The notes under the pieces were generated by a model that made no database searches, was not told the origin of the DNA, and worked only from the letters and a program-made list of their open reading frames with translations. Of a DNA stretch of 64,000 bases, positions 1-7,382 are shown piece by piece (position 1 is the stretch's first letter; the number at the start of each line of letters is the position of its first letter). The position numbers were made by a program, and so were the translations under genes. The DNA is from Marinomonas sargassi (GTDB lineage: Bacteria > Pseudomonadota > Gammaproteobacteria > Pseudomonadales > Marinomonadaceae): positions 558,001-622,000 of the forward strand of contig NZ_JAOVZB010000001.1 of assembly GCF_025716875.1 (NCBI RefSeq), given 5' to 3'.

Positions 1-492
1 GGTCTCAATTAAGGAAACTTCGAGCGGCTGAGGCCCAGAAAGTTTAACCCTTTGGTTAGGTTTTAGCGTTAACTTCTCCCCAACAATATCCGCAGCGATG
101 GGTAATTCATGTTGTCCCAAATCATAAAGGATAGCCAATGTAATACTGGCCGGTCGGCCAAAGTCAAAAATTTCATTCATAGCGGCACGAATAGTACGGC
201 CCGACATGAGTACATCATCCACTAGAATGACGTGACGATCTTCAATAGCAGGCAGTAATGTTTGCTTCACTTTAGGGTTCAAACCCGCTTTGGAAAAATC
301 ATCTCGGTAAAATGTAATATCAAGCGTAGCCAATGGTTCATTGGTAGGAGCCGCAGAAATCAGTTGCTCGGCAACCCAAACACCACCGCTGTGAATCCCC
401 ACGACAATAGCGTCTTGTATGTTTTTTTGCTCACAGTAAGCGGCAAGCTTTTCTTTCATTGATGCTAAAGACAGATCTAAATCTAACTTCAT
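1..492 (-). CDS. pyrR: PyrR bifunctional pyrimidine regulator / uracil phosphoribosyltransferase (partial, C-terminus cut by window edge)
   Basis: PyrR proteins regulate pyrimidine biosynthesis genes and many also convert uracil plus PRPP to UMP. The 164 codons present start at ATG 492-490 (MKLDLDLSLASMKEKL) and run off the left edge without a stop. The PRPP-binding loop VILVDDVLMSGRTIRAA is intact near residues 88-104, and IVVGIHSGGVWVAE near residue 30 fits the phosphoribosyltransferase fold. It is downstream of ruvX on the same strand (72 bp gap), the usual yqgE-ruvX-pyrR order; pyrB and pyrC would be expected beyond the edge. The family is clear. Whether it regulates by RNA binding here cannot be seen. 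Confidence 0.93.
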   Translation of the reverse strand, partial: MKLDLDLSLASMKEKLAAYCEQKNIQDAIVVGIHSGGVWVAEQLISAAPTNEPLATLDITFYRDDFSKAGLNPKVKQTLLPAIEDRHVILVDDVLMSGRTIRAAMNEIFDFGRPASITLAILYDLGQHELPIAADIVGEKLTLKPNQRVKLSGPQPLEVSLIET

Positions 493-564
493 TACCCTGT
501 TCACCTTGTTCTAGGTTTATGTTCGAATTGAGTTAAGTGAAAAATACATGACTTATTGCCGAGT

Positions 565-1023
565 TTAAACCGATTCCATAAACCAAGTTTCTAAAATCAT
601 CTGAGCGGCTAAGCCGTCCACTGAATTATCTTTAAAATTACGGTTGCCACCACGGGAGATGACCTGACCTTTGGCCTCATACGAAGACAAACGCTCATCC
701 ATCATGTGGTAAGGCTTATTAAAACGACCATGCAGACGCTTAGCGAATTTGGTTGCGCGAAGACACATCTCGTTCTCACTGCCATCCATATCTAATGGCA
801 AGCCCACCACAAATGCATCAGGTTGCCACTCTTCAACAAGCTTGTTTATGTCATCCCAATTAGGAATGCCATCTTTCGCTTTTAAAGGGTCGAGTGGGCG
901 CGCTGTTCCTGTAATACTTTGTCCTATAGCCACACCAATTCGAGTGGTGCCAAAATCAAAGCCCAATACCGAGGTTTCAGTATTGGGCTTTTCAGTTTCT
1001 CCTATTGAAGAAGTTTCAAGCAT
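565..1023 (-). CDS. ruvX: RuvX/YqgF family Holliday-junction resolvase-like nuclease
   Basis: RNase H-fold protein of the YqgF/RuvX family, implicated in pre-16S rRNA 5' end maturation and listed as a putative Holliday junction resolvase. The 152 residues contain the first acidic motif DFGTTRIGVAIGQ near residue 23, the central VVGLPLDMDGSE, the DERLSS motif near residue 110 and a C-terminal VDGLAAQMILE segment with the last acidic residue. Length is normal for the family, with a short extra N-terminal tail. Its ATG follows the yqgE stop directly, so the two are almost certainly co-translated. Confidence 0.93.
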   Translation of the reverse strand: MLETSSIGETEKPNTETSVLGFDFGTTRIGVAIGQSITGTARPLDPLKAKDGIPNWDDINKLVEEWQPDAFVVGLPLDMDGSENEMCLRATKFAKRLHGRFNKPYHMMDERLSSYEAKGQVISRGGNRNFKDNSVDGLAAQMILETWFMESV

Positions 1024-1590
1024 TTAACCATGTCCTATATCTGGAGAGAGTCTTGCCATATCAATTCCCAGTACCTGAGTCGCGGCGGTAAACTGCATAT
1101 CGCTTGGTGTATGGAATAATACGTCTAAATCCGCCTCACATACTAGCCAATCATTGTTCGCAATTTCTGTTTCTAACTGACCTGGATCCCAACCAGCGCA
1201 ACCTAGGGTAATACGAAAGGCTTTCGCACCTTTCCCTGCAGCAATATCTTCTAACGCTTCTAAGGATGCAGATAAGGACACCTCATCCGTAACAGGTAAG
1301 GTGTTGTTCCAGTTTTTGTCGGCGGTATGCAATATAAAACCACGCTCGGATTCAACAGGACCACCCGTATAAATTGGTTCGCTGGCAACAATAGGGTCAT
1401 CCACTGGCATGCCTAAATAATTCGCCAGCTCGGTAAAGTCGACATTAGAAGGTCGGTTAATAATCACCCCCATAGCGCCACCCTTGGTGTGTTCGCAAAG
1501 GTAAACTACGGTGTGCTCAAAATGAGGATCGTCTAGGTGTGGCATTGAGATTAAAAAGTGATTTTTAAAAGAACTAAAAGATACATTCAT
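1024..1590 (-). CDS. yqgE: YqgE/AlgH family protein (UPF0301)
   Basis: Member of the YqgE/AlgH family, conserved next to yqgF in gammaproteobacteria; AlgH was linked to alginate regulation in Pseudomonas but the biochemical role is unsettled. The 188 residues show family landmarks: FLISMPHLDDPHFEHTVVYL at the N-terminus, GAMGVIINRP, GGPVESERGFILH and a cysteine-containing GCAGWDPGQLE segment. It is the first gene of the yqgE-ruvX-pyrR run; its stop abuts the ruvX start codon. Start at the first ATG fits the family N-terminus. Confidence 0.93.
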   Translation of the reverse strand: MNVSFSSFKNHFLISMPHLDDPHFEHTVVYLCEHTKGGAMGVIINRPSNVDFTELANYLGMPVDDPIVASEPIYTGGPVESERGFILHTADKNWNNTLPVTDEVSLSASLEALEDIAAGKGAKAFRITLGCAGWDPGQLETEIANNDWLVCEADLDVLFHTPSDMQFTAATQVLGIDMARLSPDIGHG

Positions 1591-1726
1591 AACGATAAAC
1601 CCTCTTTAAATAAAGTAAAAACAAGAAAGAGCTGATTTTCTAAACGTACAACGAACTGAAAAAAGACAACAAATACAACGAAAGAGCATTAAAAATACAG
1701 AAGCGATACCAACAGAAGAACAGTTT

Positions 1727-1994
1727 AAGGAAGGTGCGAATAAGCCTTCTGTGCTTCAGTCTTATCAGAGAAGTGGACTATCAAGGCAAGAGTGAGCCGG
1801 AATGTTAATACCTTTCAATCACTCTTAACACAGAGAGGCCATTTCTCTAAAAGACCCGAAGGGCGTGGGCTAAACACTTTTTATTCTTTGTTAAGCTTCT
1901 TGCCAATATGTTCAATATTGGACGGCGAAACTTGCCTCGAATAATAAAGGTTTATCCACACGCTGAAGCCAGTGGACTTGTTCGTACCTTCCTT
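1727..1994 (+). mobile_element. MITE-like element, copy A (268 bp, 18-bp terminal inverted repeats)
   Basis: A 268 bp non-coding element bounded by imperfect terminal inverted repeats: left AAGGAAGGTGCGAATAAG (1727-1744), right CTTGTTCGTACCTTCCTT (1977-1994), matching at 16 of 18 positions. A near-identical copy lies inverted at 23352-23618 and a deleted derivative at 26763-26832. Internally it can form nested stems: AAGAGTGA pairs with TCACTCTT, AGAGAAGTGG with CCATTTCTCT (one G-U), and CCAATAT with ATATTGG. No ORF of note is present and no clear target-site duplication was found. It fills most of the gene-free stretch upstream of the oxygenase. The flanks 1591-1726 and 1995-2180 show nothing else recognisable. 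Confidence 0.8.
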
Positions 1995-2180
1995 CAACAA
2001 AAATACGCCTTAATCGAATGCAGTATAGAACAAGATAAGCATTCTTCCTGACTTAAAGATAGCTTTTTTCCTTCCCCCCTTCAAAAAACTTACATCAAAC
2101 AGTAGACTAAGCTCACAGATAAAGTAAAAGTTTATTACACTTCTTTTACGATCAAACTTTACTTTTAGGGTACTCAAACA

Positions 2181-2336
2181 ATGCCGTTCACCATTCACCA
2201 ACACTATCTCAATAATGCTGCTTCAACAGCACTATTTGAGCGCCTTCATCTGAAGACGTTGGCACAGTGGGTACAACACTACCAAGCAGAAACAGTAGAC
2301 CTACGTTACTTCTTCCATAGTGGATGGTCGTCCTAG
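2181..2336 (+). CDS. Doubtful small ORF, 51 aa, unrecognised
   Basis: An ATG at 2181 preceded by AGGG (about 10 bases upstream) opens a 51-residue frame beginning MPFTIHQHYLNNAAS and ending in TAG at 2334-2336. Composition is protein-like (LKTLAQWVQHYQAETVDLRY), but no family is recognised. The same frame continues without another stop from 2337 into the oxygenase start at 2427. It could be a genuine short peptide, a decayed gene start or chance; the oxygenase has its own good Shine-Dalgarno and does not need it. Confidence 0.25.
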   Translation: MPFTIHQHYLNNAASTALFERLHLKTLAQWVQHYQAETVDLRYFFHSGWSS

Positions 2337-2426
2337 TTTTATTTCGCATCTCCCATTCAAGGCATACTGAATTGCTTTGAGCTATACACAATAGATACGA
2401 AAGACAAGCTTACAAAGGACAACATT

Positions 2427-3266
2427 ATGAAACTACAAGCCATTGATTACACTAGCCCAACAGCCCAAGAAGACTTTGTTAAATCTCTACACGAGACAGG
2501 CTTTGGAGTCTTAAAAAACCACCCTATACAAAAATCATTAGTAAGCTCGATTTACAGCGAATGGCAAACCTTCTTTGATGATGAATCAAAGTATGACTTC
2601 CGTTACAACGTCGGCACACAAGACGGCTATTTCCCACCCGATGTTTCCGAAACAGCCAAAGGCCATACTAAAAAAGATATAAAAGAATACTTCCACTACT
2701 ACCCGTGGGGACAATGTCCAGCAGACAGAAAAGACTTGCTGGCGCAGTACTACAGTGAAGCTAACACCCTTGCAGCCGAACTGTTAGCTTGGGTTGAAAA
2801 GCACACACCTGCAGACATTGCTCAACATTACACACAAGCGCTTTCTAGTATGGTGGAAGACAGTGATCAAACGCTATTACGAGTACTGCATTACCCGCCA
2901 TTAAAAGGTGATGAAGAATTAGGCGCTATACGTGCAGGTGCCCATGAAGACATCAACCTACTAACCATTCTACCGTCTGCTAATGAGCCCGGTTTACAGG
3001 TTCAAGCGAAAGATGGCTCTTGGATGGATGTGCCCTGCGACTTTGGCACGCTCATCGTTAATATTGGGGATATGTTACAAGAAGCATCAGCAGGCTACTT
3101 TCCATCTACATCTCACCGAGTTATTAATCCAGACGGTGCAGACAAAACCAAGTCGCGCATCTCTTTGCCTCTCTTCTTGCATCCAAAACCAGAAGTGGTT
3201 TTATCCGATCGCTACACAGCGAAAAGTTACCTACACGAACGCCTAGTAGAACTAGGCGTTATCTAA
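2427..3266 (+). CDS. 2-oxoglutarate/Fe(II)-dependent dioxygenase, isopenicillin N synthase family
   Basis: Non-heme iron oxygenase of the isopenicillin N synthase-like superfamily, 279 residues. The iron-binding triad is visible as HEDINLLTIL (His and Asp, near residues 173-175) and the second histidine in PSTSHRVINP near residue 231, followed by an Arg that fits 2-oxoglutarate binding (KSRISLPLF). The N-terminus (GFGVLKNHPI) matches the conserved start of the family. AAGGA lies about 7 bases before ATG 2427. A strong terminator follows, so it is probably monocistronic. The substrate is unknown. Confidence 0.88.
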   Translation: MKLQAIDYTSPTAQEDFVKSLHETGFGVLKNHPIQKSLVSSIYSEWQTFFDDESKYDFRYNVGTQDGYFPPDVSETAKGHTKKDIKEYFHYYPWGQCPADRKDLLAQYYSEANTLAAELLAWVEKHTPADIAQHYTQALSSMVEDSDQTLLRVLHYPPLKGDEELGAIRAGAHEDINLLTILPSANEPGLQVQAKDGSWMDVPCDFGTLIVNIGDMLQEASAGYFPSTSHRVINPDGADKTKSRISLPLFLHPKPEVVLSDRYTAKSYLHERLVELGVI

Positions 3267-3288
3267 CTCGGTTACTGACCAGCAAACA

Positions 3289-3314
3289 AAAAGGGGGCTT
3301 TGAGCCCCCTTTTT
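3289..3314 (+). terminator. Rho-independent terminator of the oxygenase gene
   Basis: Perfect stem GGGGGC / GCCCCC with loop TTTGA, followed by five T's and preceded by a run of A's. It could work in both directions, but only the oxygenase upstream needs it. Confidence 0.9.
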
Positions 3315-3495
3315 GTTTATTTAAATAGAACATTTTCGACCTCCATAGACTCATAAAAACAATGAGATAAAAGCGTTTTCACAATAGTTAACACTAACTT
3401 ACTTTAGTAACTAGCAAACCCAACACAATAGATATAAGATTGCCCCCCTTTTGGTGACGTTTCTTTAATCGCTATATGACAGTACAACACACCCT

Positions 3496-5211
3496 ATGAC
3501 TAAGTTTTCTCTTCGCTCCGTGCTCATTTTCCCTTATGTGACACTGGTTATTTGTTTAGCCCTAGCAATCGGATTGCTTTCTTATCAAACAGGCAGTTAT
3601 GCTGTTCAAACAGTCTCTACACATTTATTAAAAGAAACGGTTAGCCGTTTAAGTCAGGCAATCGACCGACATGTGGTGGGCTCTGTTTCAGCCCTTGAAA
3701 CAGCTTTTCCAGCCGGTATTACCACTCCAACAGACATACAAACGGACTTCGACGGCATTCGCACGCGCCTATGGACAGCGTCTTCCCTGTACTTAGACCC
3801 AAACAACTATGTTTATTACGGCAACAAAAGCGGCCAAGCTATAGGCCTGTACCGTGACTCCCTTAACTCAGGAGAGTTAAGGGTCAAATTCACCCCAGAA
3901 GAACACCGTACCTTCTATAAATTAGATGGTATTAATGGCGAACCGATATTTGCGTCGGTAGAAGAAAAGAACTTTGAACCACGCGTAAGACCATGGTTCC
4001 AAGCCGCTTGGGATAGTTTGGATGATATCTGGACATCTGTTTACATAGACTTCGGTACACAGGATCTAGTCGCTACCCGTGCTCGACGCATTCAGGGAGA
4101 AGATGGTGAATTAGAAGGTGTGGTGGCAACTGATATGTCACTTAAATCTTTGAATACTTTTGTCAGCACACTAAATATCTCTGAAAACGCGATCGCTTTT
4201 ATCATTGAGCCCAACGGCATGCTAATCGCCTCTTCACACAGCGCCAATATTAAGCGAGACGAGAACGGAGCTAAATCGAGAGTCTTCGCCCATGAAAGCG
4301 AAAACTTCTTACTGGCAGATGTGTACCAACACATCAAACCACTCCTTTCTGACAACTTAGAAAGCCTTGAGCCGCAAACCATCAACTACAAAGATCAAAA
4401 CAATAAAAGCATTTACATTGGCTACAATATTTTTGAAGACGAAGCGGGCTTAAAATGGATTAACATTGTCGCCATGCCCAGCGAAGACTTTATGGGCGGC
4501 ATTAAACACAATGTTTTACAAACTGTACTCATTGGCATTTTTGCCACAGCCTTTGTCACCATTATTGGATTACTTGTCCTACAGTGGGTAACCAAAGACA
4601 TTAAACTGCTATCGAAAGCGGTCAATAAAGTAGGTAGCGGTTTCCTAGAAAAGCCTATCTATATTCAAAGAAAAGACGAAATTGGCGACCTCGCCAAGAA
4701 CTTCTCAGACATGCAAAAAAGGCTACAAACGGATTACCTAACCAGAATTCCTAATCGATACGCCTTTGAACAGCACCTACAGGCAACCATTACAAAAGAC
4801 ATAACAACAAACACCATCACCCCATTTGTTGTCTTATTCTTTGACCTAAACGACTTTAAAAACATCAACGACCTATTTGGCCATGAGACCGGCGACATTG
4901 TGCTAAGAGAGTTCGCATTTAGGCTAAAAAATACCATTTCCCAAGGGGATATCGCTGCAAGATATGCAGGGGATGAATTTGTCGTCATGTTGAATAACAT
5001 CAAGGACAAAGAAGAAGTTGAGCCCATTGTCCTCGAGATGGAAAAGGTTCTTGAGCAGCCCATTAAACTGCAAGATGGCGAAGAGCTCAATTTACGTACC
5101 GCCATTGGTGCCGCATATTACCCAGCAGATAGCGATAACATTGAGCAACTCCTCAACATCGCCGATACCGTAATGTACGTGAATAAAACGACGATGAAGA
5201 TGGCTCAATAA
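3496..5211 (+). CDS. Membrane-bound diguanylate cyclase: Cache sensor, HAMP, GGDEF
   Basis: Makes the second messenger c-di-GMP from two GTP. The 571 residues begin with a transmembrane segment (about 10-30), then a periplasmic Cache-like sensor (PWFQAAWDS...WTSVYIDF typical of dCache), a second membrane segment near 335-360, a HAMP region and a C-terminal GGDEF domain. The active-site signature reads RYAGDEFVV, that is AGDEF instead of GGDEF, a variant compatible with activity. The RxxD product-inhibition site is replaced by SQGD, so feedback inhibition is probably absent. No EAL domain. The Shine-Dalgarno is weak. A decayed second copy of its GGDEF segment lies just downstream. Confidence 0.9.
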   Translation: MTKFSLRSVLIFPYVTLVICLALAIGLLSYQTGSYAVQTVSTHLLKETVSRLSQAIDRHVVGSVSALETAFPAGITTPTDIQTDFDGIRTRLWTASSLYLDPNNYVYYGNKSGQAIGLYRDSLNSGELRVKFTPEEHRTFYKLDGINGEPIFASVEEKNFEPRVRPWFQAAWDSLDDIWTSVYIDFGTQDLVATRARRIQGEDGELEGVVATDMSLKSLNTFVSTLNISENAIAFIIEPNGMLIASSHSANIKRDENGAKSRVFAHESENFLLADVYQHIKPLLSDNLESLEPQTINYKDQNNKSIYIGYNIFEDEAGLKWINIVAMPSEDFMGGIKHNVLQTVLIGIFATAFVTIIGLLVLQWVTKDIKLLSKAVNKVGSGFLEKPIYIQRKDEIGDLAKNFSDMQKRLQTDYLTRIPNRYAFEQHLQATITKDITTNTITPFVVLFFDLNDFKNINDLFGHETGDIVLREFAFRLKNTISQGDIAARYAGDEFVVMLNNIKDKEEVEPIVLEMEKVLEQPIKLQDGEELNLRTAIGAAYYPADSDNIEQLLNIADTVMYVNKTTMKMAQ

Positions 5212-5279
5212 AATCAGGGGGCATAAGCCACTAAAAATCAGAGTAAAACGAATTTACCTCAAGGTGGCTGAGCCTAAAA

Positions 5280-5395
5280 ATTGCGGGTTATGTGTTTGTC
5301 GTCATATTGAAAACAACAAAGCAAAAAGGATTTGAGCGGTTAGCCTCAAGATGGAAAAGACACTTCAGCAGCCTACTAAGTTGCGCAGCGCTTAA
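5280..5395 (+). pseudogene. Decayed fragment of a GGDEF domain
   Basis: This stretch is a diverged duplicate of the 3' part of the upstream cyclase gene. GTCGTCATATTGAA at 5299 mirrors GTCGTCATGTTGAA at 4981, and the later CAAGATGGAAAAG...CAGCAGCCTACTAA corresponds to CGAGATGGAAAAG...GAGCAGCCCATTAA around 5035-5066. The frame is broken, so it is not translated as a GGDEF domain. The remaining intergenic bases 5212-5279 hold nothing recognisable. Confidence 0.6.
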
Positions 5396-5417
5396 GCACT
5401 CACATTTGTTAAGAGTG

Positions 5418-6070
5418 TTAATTACTACCTGATTTATTATCTGGCGAATCTAACTCCTTCAAATTTACTACAGTTATATTAAGAGTTTTTAGCTCTTTAG
5501 CGACACTGTTTAATGATTCATGGATCTCTGAAAAAATAGTATTGTTTTTACCTTTTAATGCATCAGATAAGTCCGTTGCAGCGCTATTTGAACTATTAAC
5601 ACCTTTTAAATAACGTATGTCTAAAATAGACACATCCTTGCCTTTCCTTTTACGTAGAGGAGATTTAAAGCCATATTGAGAAACAACCTCTAACCCCTCT
5701 GGTATTGCGGCTTTTAAACCAGCAAATTGACCTCCCCAATATCTTAATTCACGTCCAGCAGCCAAATAATGAATAGTGTAATCAAAGCAATCATTTCTGC
5801 TTGAGTCTGCTTTTTCTATACCAAATCTCTTGATTGGAATTGGGACGGAGAAAGTTAAATTTGTAGCAGCAGATCCACCCGTATTTTTAATAACCAAATC
5901 AATAATAGAGCCAACATCTGGATTGGGTTCATAATAGATAGAAATTGAGGGCTTAGCTTGTCTATAGAGGGCGTAGTACGCAATTGCCACTGCCGCTAAA
6001 GTTATAAGTGGGCTTACTATAAAAAAACAAACTGTAAAATTGGGTTTATCTCTTGAAAGCTAATATCCAT
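5418..6070 (-). CDS. Hypothetical membrane-anchored protein with a probable frameshift near its 5' end
   Basis: No family recognised. The uninterrupted frame covers 5418-5990 (190 residues from a GTG) and already begins inside a hydrophobic segment. An ATG at 6070-6068 opens MDISFQEINPILQFVF and stops in a T7 run (minus strand, 6027-6021). Adding one T joins it to FIVSPLITLAAVAIAYYALYRQ and completes a good single N-terminal transmembrane helix. The soluble part reads like an extracytoplasmic beta domain (VIKNTGGSAATNLTFSV) and ends with a heptad-like LNSVAKELKTLN segment. Either a sequencing error, a real mutation or slippage at the homopolymer explains the break. It lies among decayed fragments, so it may be non-functional. 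Confidence 0.55.
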
Positions 6071-6121
6071 AATCAATTCTCTATATATTACAAGGGAACA
6101 AATGCCCTTAATTCCTAGACT

Positions 6122-6315
6122 TTAGTGCGCTTCACCCCTGTTGTTTCCTAATCTTGATTTCACAAGTATGGGCACGTCAATTAAACTACTTGTTTTCATA
6201 ATGCCAATTGAAGTTTTTACTTCAGAGAAACTTAGCTTTTCTTTCCTCATATTGCGTATATTGTCATATTGGTACATAATTAATCGTAACACGGCCCCTT
6301 TCAGTGATGTTGTCT
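6122..6315 (-). pseudogene. Decayed C-terminal fragment of a DNA polymerase I gene
   Basis: Read on the minus strand this gives ...RLIMYQYDN...KTSIGIMKTSS then LIDVPILVKSRLGNNRGEAH and a stop. It aligns without gaps to the end of the intact PolA (KMIMQVHDE...IDIMQNSS, IDVPLLVEAGVGNNWDEAH). The intact polA end is at 7383, so the fragment is a second, diverged polA 3' end lying on the far side of the Abi gene. Catalytic residues such as the HDE motif are lost, and there is no upstream part. Confidence 0.75.
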
Positions 6316-6338
6316 CAACAGATCTGCTTAGGGGTTTT

Positions 6339-7337
6339 TTATTGCCAACTCCAATCTGCGTAACCTTCGATAATCCCCATTGCCTCTAAAGTAACTCCTT
6401 GTGCTGCTAAATCAGGAAACTCATTAAGTAAGCTTTTTAAGCGCTCCCACCATGTGGAAGTAGGGCTTATTTTCATTAATATATGTTGTGTAAGACAAAG
6501 TTGCAGAAATGGTCTGGCAAGAATGTGAGGTTTCAGGTGACCTTCTAAATGATCAATATCACTCAATCCTTCTTGCTTAGGTTGTTCGATCATATTGCGA
6601 TTCCATAGGCGACTATGATGCGCACAGACGTTACGAAGGTAATTTAAACAACGTAACCAGGACTCAAGTGTTTCACCCTTAGTTATACCGTATTTATTTG
6701 CAATTAATGTTTGTTGTTCAGGTAACATTCCCTTAAATAGTCGAGACATAGTGCCAAAATCCCATACTTCACAAGCGACCCAGATAGGAACTGGCAAACC
6801 ATATTTTTCTTTTGTATGTAAAATGAATTCTTCTTTCGAACGAGAAATTAGGTTGGCATGGTTTTGTAGCCAAGAATGTTGTGGAATAACTCCCGTTCTG
6901 GAGTCTACCCGTTTGCTAAATACATTTTTAAAGTTTGCTGATTCTAAATAAGCAAAAGCGCTTATTTGGCCAAGGGTATGAGAAATATCAACTCGAAGGG
7001 CAATTTCTATTCGCTCTAATGCATCCAAAACTAAAATTCTTAGTTTTTTATCAAAAACATACAGGTCTACTGCATCTTGAAATCCAAAACCTGAATCAAA
7101 GCGATCAAACACTAGTTTTGTGACTCGCCTCTGCTTTTTATTAGGCATATTTAATGATGGGTCATATAAACAACAGAGTTCAGACCGCTCTCTAAACGGA
7201 TACCAATAACCGCTGAGCCGATAATATCCAATTTTTTCTAAAGACGAGAGAGCCTTGTTTCTATCATCAATGATAAGCCCATTTTCAATGAGCTTATCGA
7301 GTTGCTGCTCATAACTGAGCCATGGTTTGTTATACAT
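6339..7337 (-). CDS. Abi family (Abi_2, AbiD/AbiF-like) HEPN abortive-infection protein
   Basis: 332-residue member of the Abi_2 family, known from lactococcal abortive-infection systems that stop phage growth at the cost of the host. The N-terminal signature LSYEQQLDKLIENGL and IGYYRLSGYWYPFRE are typical, as are FDKKLRILVLDALERIEIALR and the C-terminal LNYLRNVCAHHSRLWNR. The last contains the HEPN RNase motif R235-x4-H240. It acts alone: no antitoxin-like partner is adjacent. It sits between intact polA and a decayed second polA 3' end, which marks it as acquired cargo. The target RNA and the triggering phage are unknown. Confidence 0.9.
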   Translation of the reverse strand: MYNKPWLSYEQQLDKLIENGLIIDDRNKALSSLEKIGYYRLSGYWYPFRERSELCCLYDPSLNMPNKKQRRVTKLVFDRFDSGFGFQDAVDLYVFDKKLRILVLDALERIEIALRVDISHTLGQISAFAYLESANFKNVFSKRVDSRTGVIPQHSWLQNHANLISRSKEEFILHTKEKYGLPVPIWVACEVWDFGTMSRLFKGMLPEQQTLIANKYGITKGETLESWLRCLNYLRNVCAHHSRLWNRNMIEQPKQEGLSDIDHLEGHLKPHILARPFLQLCLTQHILMKISPTSTWWERLKSLLNEFPDLAAQGVTLEAMGIIEGYADWSWQ

Positions 7338-7382
7338 TCAGTTCCCTCTGATATATTTTTTACATTAGCATCTAATTACCAA

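Noticed and set aside
1820..1850. BoxA-like CACTCTTAACA inside the MITE, suggesting an rRNA leader origin
   Set aside because: The match is short, lacks one T of the consensus and is better explained as part of a stem pairing with AAGAGTGA.
2010..2391. Two minus-strand frames of 60-64 residues in the gap upstream of the oxygenase
   Set aside because: Composition is not protein-like, there is no Shine-Dalgarno, and they lie opposite the more plausible 2181 frame.
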